Source: Bacteroidales bacterium (GTDB lineage: Bacteria > Bacteroidota > Bacteroidia > Bacteroidales > VadinHA17). Taken from it: 9,528 nt of DNA. Within the stretch, counting starts at the first letter, position 1. Each line of letters opens with the position of its first letter. Position numbers and translations under genes: made by a program. The notes beneath the pieces were generated by a model. It searched no databases. It was given only the letters and a program-made list of their open reading frames with translations, and had not been told where the DNA came from. The stretch spans positions 8,595 through 18,122 of the forward strand of contig PMEC01000114.1 of the NCBI GenBank assembly GCA_003155705.1, in the 5' to 3' direction. Of the stretch, positions 7,271 through 9,528 are shown in pieces.

Positions 7271-7921
7271 TGGACCAATTCCATTTTTTTCAAGATACTC
7301 ATTGCATTTGCTGAAATGCTTATTTCCAAAAAAACCGCGTGAAGCAGAGAGAGGAGAGGGGTGTACTGATTTAAGAATCAGATGTTTGGTCTCGTCAATT
7401 GTTTCTCCTTTCTTTTGAGCATAAGCGCCCCAGAGAAAGAATACAAGATTCTTTTTTTCCTGATTAAGAACTTTTATTGCAGCATCTGTGAATTCTTCCC
7501 ATCCTTTTCGTTGGTGAGAACCAGCCTGATGAGCTCTTACGGTTAGAGTGGCATTAAGAAGTAAAACTCCCTGAGAGGCCCATCTTTCAAGATTTCCTGA
7601 GGAAGGTTTTACTATCCCTAAATCCATCTCAATTTCTTTAAATATATTCAGCAGGCTGGGCGGAAATTCGATACCCTCTCTTACAGAAAAGCATAAACCA
7701 TGCGCCTGACCAGGGCCATGGTACGGATCCTGACCTATAATAACCGCTTTTACTGTATTATAAGAGCAGAGGTTAAAGGCATTGAAAATCAATGAACCGG
7801 GAGGATAGATTGTTTTTGTTCTGTATTCCTCTCTCACAAATGATGTAAGTCCAAGAAAATATTCTTTCCGAAATTCTTCTTTTAGTCTGAGTTTCCAGCT
7901 CTCCTCAATTTTAACTTCCAT
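7259..7921 (-). CDS. ung: Uracil-DNA glycosylase, family 1
   Basis: This 220-residue enzyme removes uracil from DNA as the first step of base-excision repair. Family-1 signatures are complete: GQDPYHGPGQAHGLCFSV with the catalytic Asp65 and Tyr67, Phe78 for base stacking, LLLNATLTVR with Asn123 for uracil recognition, and HPSPLSASRGFFG with His187. Length is typical (about 220-230). It converges on the PLP-enzyme gene with only 3 bp between the stop codons, and is monocistronic as far as can be seen. The ATG at 7921 lies about 13 bp after the predicted transcription start of a TATCTTTG promoter. Confidence 0.97.
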   Translation of the reverse strand: MEVKIEESWKLRLKEEFRKEYFLGLTSFVREEYRTKTIYPPGSLIFNAFNLCSYNTVKAVIIGQDPYHGPGQAHGLCFSVREGIEFPPSLLNIFKEIEMDLGIVKPSSGNLERWASQGVLLLNATLTVRAHQAGSHQRKGWEEFTDAAIKVLNQEKKNLVFFLWGAYAQKKGETIDETKHLILKSVHPSPLSASRGFFGNKHFSKCNEYLEKNGIGPIKW

Positions 7922-7940
7922 AAAAAATGGTTTGCATCTT

Positions 7941-7948
7941 CAAAGATA
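7941..7948 (-). promoter_or_regulatory. Candidate -7 box of the ung promoter
   Basis: On the minus strand this reads TATCTTTG, a perfect match to the Bacteroidota -7 consensus TAnnTTTG, 20 bp before the ung start codon. No convincing TTTG box is found 19-21 bp upstream (TTAC is the closest), so the promoter is supported by one box only. Confidence 0.45.
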
Positions 7949-8002
7949 TATAACTTTGTTTATCAGAGTAATATATCTAAAATGAATCTGAGCAACTATA
8001 CC

Positions 8003-8036
8003 AAGAAAAAGGGGCTGTTGTACCTTTCAACAGCCC
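8003..8036 (-). terminator. Intrinsic terminator of element 2
   Basis: On the minus strand GGGCTGTTG (8036-8028) pairs perfectly over nine bases with CAACAGCCC (8020-8012) around the loop AAAGGTA. It is followed by C and then TTTTT (8010-8006). The plus-strand side is followed by TCACACC, so it is directional. No minus-strand gene ends nearby upstream, which implies a short transcript of its own. Confidence 0.85.
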
Positions 8037-8080
8037 TCACACCTCTTAAAACCCTAACTACCTATGAAGAAAAATAATAA
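8006..8080 (-). ncRNA. Candidate small RNA (element 2), promoter to terminator
   Basis: This minus-strand unit would give an RNA of about 75 nt with no coding potential seen. Promoter-like boxes precede it (TTTG, 20 bp, TAAATTTA), and a perfect terminator hairpin ends it. In order it contains a U-rich 5' end, CATAGGTAGTTAGGG (8066-8052), TTTTAAGAG, GTGTGAG and the hairpin. The layout parallels element 1 at 2628-2703. Function is unknown; an unpaired GU-rich 5' arm would suit base-pairing with mRNAs, but that is speculation. It ends about 85 bp before ung, which has its own -7 box, so it is probably not simply an ung leader. Confidence 0.5.
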
Positions 8081-8085
8081 AGTAT

Positions 8086-8117
8086 TAAATTTATAAAATA
8101 TTTCAATACAAGCCAAA
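8086..8117 (-). promoter_or_regulatory. Bacteroidota-type promoter of element 2
   Basis: On the minus strand, TTTG (8117-8114) is followed after exactly 20 bp by TAAATTTA (8093-8086), one mismatch from TAnnTTTG. Start of transcription would be near 8080. The region is very AT-rich, so chance boxes are possible, but the spacing is ideal and a terminated hairpin follows. Confidence 0.5.
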
Positions 8118-8183
8118 TATTTTACATGAATGTTTGAAAATTATAAATGAACATTAACTTATAATAAATAAAGAAACCATTTT

Positions 8184-8217
8184 TACTTTAGCGTGCACTT
8201 AATTATAACTAATTTTA
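8184..8217 (+). promoter_or_regulatory. Weak promoter candidates upstream of the CYTH gene
   Basis: Two near-matches to the Bacteroidota -7 box lie on the plus strand: TACTTTAG (8184-8191), with no good -33 box, and TAATTTTA (8210-8217), 19 bp after TTTA (8187-8190). Either would leave an AT-rich leader of about 95-130 nt before the ATG at 8319. In DNA this AT-rich such matches are weak evidence. Nothing else coding or structured was found in 8118-8318. Confidence 0.22.
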
Positions 8218-8318
8218 TATGTAAGAATGCAATTTTTTATTCTATGAATATTTCATTAAAGCAAGAAGAAAAATAAAAGAACAAGCAATTTTATATCATC
8301 AACTTAACCATTATAAAG

Positions 8319-8765
8319 ATGGGCCTGGAAATTGAACGAAAATTTTTAGTAAAAGGCAAGTTTAAGCATCTGGCTTCAAAAAAAAGCAGGATACGTCAAG
8401 CATACTTTTCGATCGATCCAAAGAGAATAATCAGACTTAGGATTACTGATAATAAGGGAGTTATAACCTTTAAATCAAATATACAAGGTGAGTTGTTCTC
8501 AAGGAATGAATGGGAATTTGAAATTCCATTGAAGGATGCAGAGGAAATGATTAAAATCTGTCTTCCAGGGATTATTGATAAAACACGTTACTATATTCCT
8601 GCATGCAAGCATGTTTTTGAAGTTGATATATTTCATGGGAAAAATGCAGGTCTTATAATAGCTGAAATTGAACTATCCGCAGAGACTGAAGAATTCGAAA
8701 AACCGGAATGGTTAGGGGAGGAAGTAACTGGTAAACCTCAATACTATAACTCGAATCTTATTTAA
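8319..8765 (+). CDS. CYTH domain (triphosphate tunnel metalloenzyme) protein
   Basis: This 148-residue single-domain protein belongs to the CYTH superfamily, whose bacterial members hydrolyse inorganic triphosphate or other triphosphates, or have unknown substrates. The signature ExExK is present at the N terminus (Glu4, Glu6, Lys8 in LEIERKFLV). The other charged tunnel residues are also in place: Arg39 and Arg41 (RLR), Lys52, Glu66 and Glu68 (EWEFEIP), Lys88 and Arg90 (KTR), Glu101 and Asp103 (EVD), Glu116 and Glu118 (EIE). The C-terminal WLGEEVT and YYNSNL segments are typical of short bacterial CYTH proteins. All catalytic positions look intact, so an active metal-dependent phosphohydrolase is expected. 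It is transcribed alone and overlaps the end of the convergent ATP-grasp gene by 8 bp. Confidence 0.93.
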   Translation: MGLEIERKFLVKGKFKHLASKKSRIRQAYFSIDPKRIIRLRITDNKGVITFKSNIQGELFSRNEWEFEIPLKDAEEMIKICLPGIIDKTRYYIPACKHVFEVDIFHGKNAGLIIAEIELSAETEEFEKPEWLGEEVTGKPQYYNSNLI

Positions 8766-9528
8766 CAAACATATTATTCAAATCGTTTATTATCCTCTGA
8801 AGAACAGCGTCGAAATGCAACCCAGCTTGTTTAGTTGCGGCCACAAAACCACCGTCCGGGGATATACATGGATTGGCATTGATCTCTATTACAAAGGGAT
8901 TTTCATTTGGATCTGTTCTCATATCGACTCTTGCGTACCCTTTCAGTCCAAAGACATGCCAGCATTTCAAAGCCGTATCCATCAGCTTCTCTCTAAGGAC
9001 AGGATCCAGATCTCCACCCGGAAATTCTCTTACCGTGTTGACATACTCAAAGCTTTCCATTTCCCACTTTGCCTTAAAATCAACTATTCTTGGCTTATCA
9101 CCAATATAATTTTTAAAAACTATCTCTGCTGGCGGAAGAATTTCAGGTCCGTTCTCGCCGGCAAGTACACTAATATTGAATTCCCTGCCATCGATAAAGT
9201 CTTCAATGAACCAGTGTGTATCATCAAGTAATTTAAGCCTATCTGCAACACCATTGTTATTATATGTAAAAACAGATTCTTCTGTAATACCTAATGATCC
9301 GTCTTCCCATACCGGTTTGACAATATATTTGTTCCCGGGAGTCAGAAGGTGGTGCTGTGAAGGTAAAAATGCTTTCGGGTTATTGATTCCTGCTGTTTGT
9401 AACATCCTGCTAGTAAGCAATTTACTTGTAGTAGTAAAGATAGCCTCGAGAGGATTTCCGGAATATGGTATCTTATACATATTAAGCAGAGCCGGAATGA
9501 AGTAACTCAGTTCTCCTTTATTGTTAAT
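8758..9528 (-). CDS. Ddl-like ATP-grasp ligase, 5'-truncated by the window edge
   Basis: This is the C-terminal 256 residues of an ATP-grasp carboxylate-amine/thiol ligase related to D-alanine--D-alanine ligase. The frame stays open past the ATG at 9480 to the window end and reads GELSYFIPALLN before MYKIPYSGNP. That matches the Ddl N-terminal domain, so the ATG is internal and the start lies outside. Counting from that ATG, visible ATP-grasp residues are Lys55 (YIVKPVWEDGS), Glu93 (HWFIEDFIDGREFNIS), the FKAKW segment, Asp186 (GYARVDMR) and the metal ligands Glu199 and Asn201 (VIEINANP). Canonical Ddl has EVNTLPGMT at the last site; here it is EINANPCISPDGGF. It may therefore join a different pair of substrates and is not named ddl. 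It is convergent with the CYTH gene and overlaps it by 8 bp. Confidence 0.88.
   Translation of the reverse strand: MNNKGELSYFIPALLNMYKIPYSGNPLEAIFTTTSKLLTSRMLQTAGINNPKAFLPSQHHLLTPGNKYIVKPVWEDGSLGITEESVFTYNNNGVADRLKLLDDTHWFIEDFIDGREFNISVLAGENGPEILPPAEIVFKNYIGDKPRIVDFKAKWEMESFEYVNTVREFPGGDLDPVLREKLMDTALKCWHVFGLKGYARVDMRTDPNENPFVIEINANPCISPDGGFVAATKQAGLHFDAVLQRIINDLNNMFVK

Noticed and set aside
8064..8096. Plus-strand mini-ORF MKKNNKVLNL after a CCCTAACTACCT leader
   Set aside because: The leader resembles Bacteroidota gene starts, but the peptide ends after ten codons and the hairpin's T-run supports minus-strand reading.
8124..8156. Inverted repeat AATGTT...AACATT upstream of element 2
   Set aside because: Six AT-rich base pairs with a 15-base loop are expected by chance in such AT-rich DNA.
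8815..9231. Plus-strand open frames opposite the ATP-grasp gene
   Set aside because: Their residues have no domain-like pattern while the minus strand encodes a clear ATP-grasp domain over the same bases.
1..9528. CRISPR arrays, tRNA or rRNA genes, insertion sequences
   Set aside because: No regularly spaced repeats, cloverleaf-like sequence, transposase frame or terminal inverted repeats were seen.

Overview
The window looks like the chromosome of a member of the Bacteroidota, probably an anaerobic or facultative Bacteroidales-type organism. The evidence is an AT-rich sequence, a Bat (batD-batE) operon tail, promoter-like boxes of the Bacteroidota form TTTG-N19/20-TAnnTTTG, and almost no Shine-Dalgarno sequences. 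Genus-level placement is not possible from the sequence alone.

Layout. (1) 1-2540, plus strand: the 3' end of the Bat aerotolerance-type operon, with a 5'-truncated batD, batE and a small putative lipoprotein of unknown function, closed by an intrinsic terminator at 2578-2610. (2) 2611-2743: a compact intergenic region holding a GU-rich short element that ends in a second strong terminator, then the promoter of the next operon with TTATCA/TGATAA motifs around its -7 box. (3) 2744-7255, plus strand: a tightly coupled three-gene operon. It encodes a molybdopterin (DMSO-reductase superfamily) catalytic subunit, a fused four-cluster ferredoxin/DmsC-type membrane anchor (4-bp overlap), and a Cys/Met-metabolism PLP enzyme (23-bp overlap). 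(4) 7259-7921, minus strand: uracil-DNA glycosylase (ung), converging on the operon with a 3-bp gap. (5) 7922-8318: a 397-bp intergenic region containing a candidate ung promoter and, on the minus strand, a second short element with its own promoter-like boxes and terminator, related in layout to the one near 2630-2703. (6) 8319-8765, plus strand: a CYTH/triphosphate-tunnel protein. (7) 8758-9528, minus strand: a Ddl-like ATP-grasp ligase, running off the right edge and overlapping the CYTH stop by 8 bp.

How the genes may work together. The central operon should make a membrane-bound, quinol-linked molybdoenzyme whose catalytic subunit has no Tat signal and a Cys at the likely Mo-ligand position, coupled to a transsulfuration-family PLP enzyme. 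A sulfur-compound role is a reasonable inference, but no substrate can be read from the sequence. The most unusual observation is the pair of short intergenic elements. Each has an AUAGGU...GUUAGG 5' segment, a GUGA box and an intrinsic terminator, and each lies just upstream of a gene with its own promoter. They look like members of a small-RNA family.
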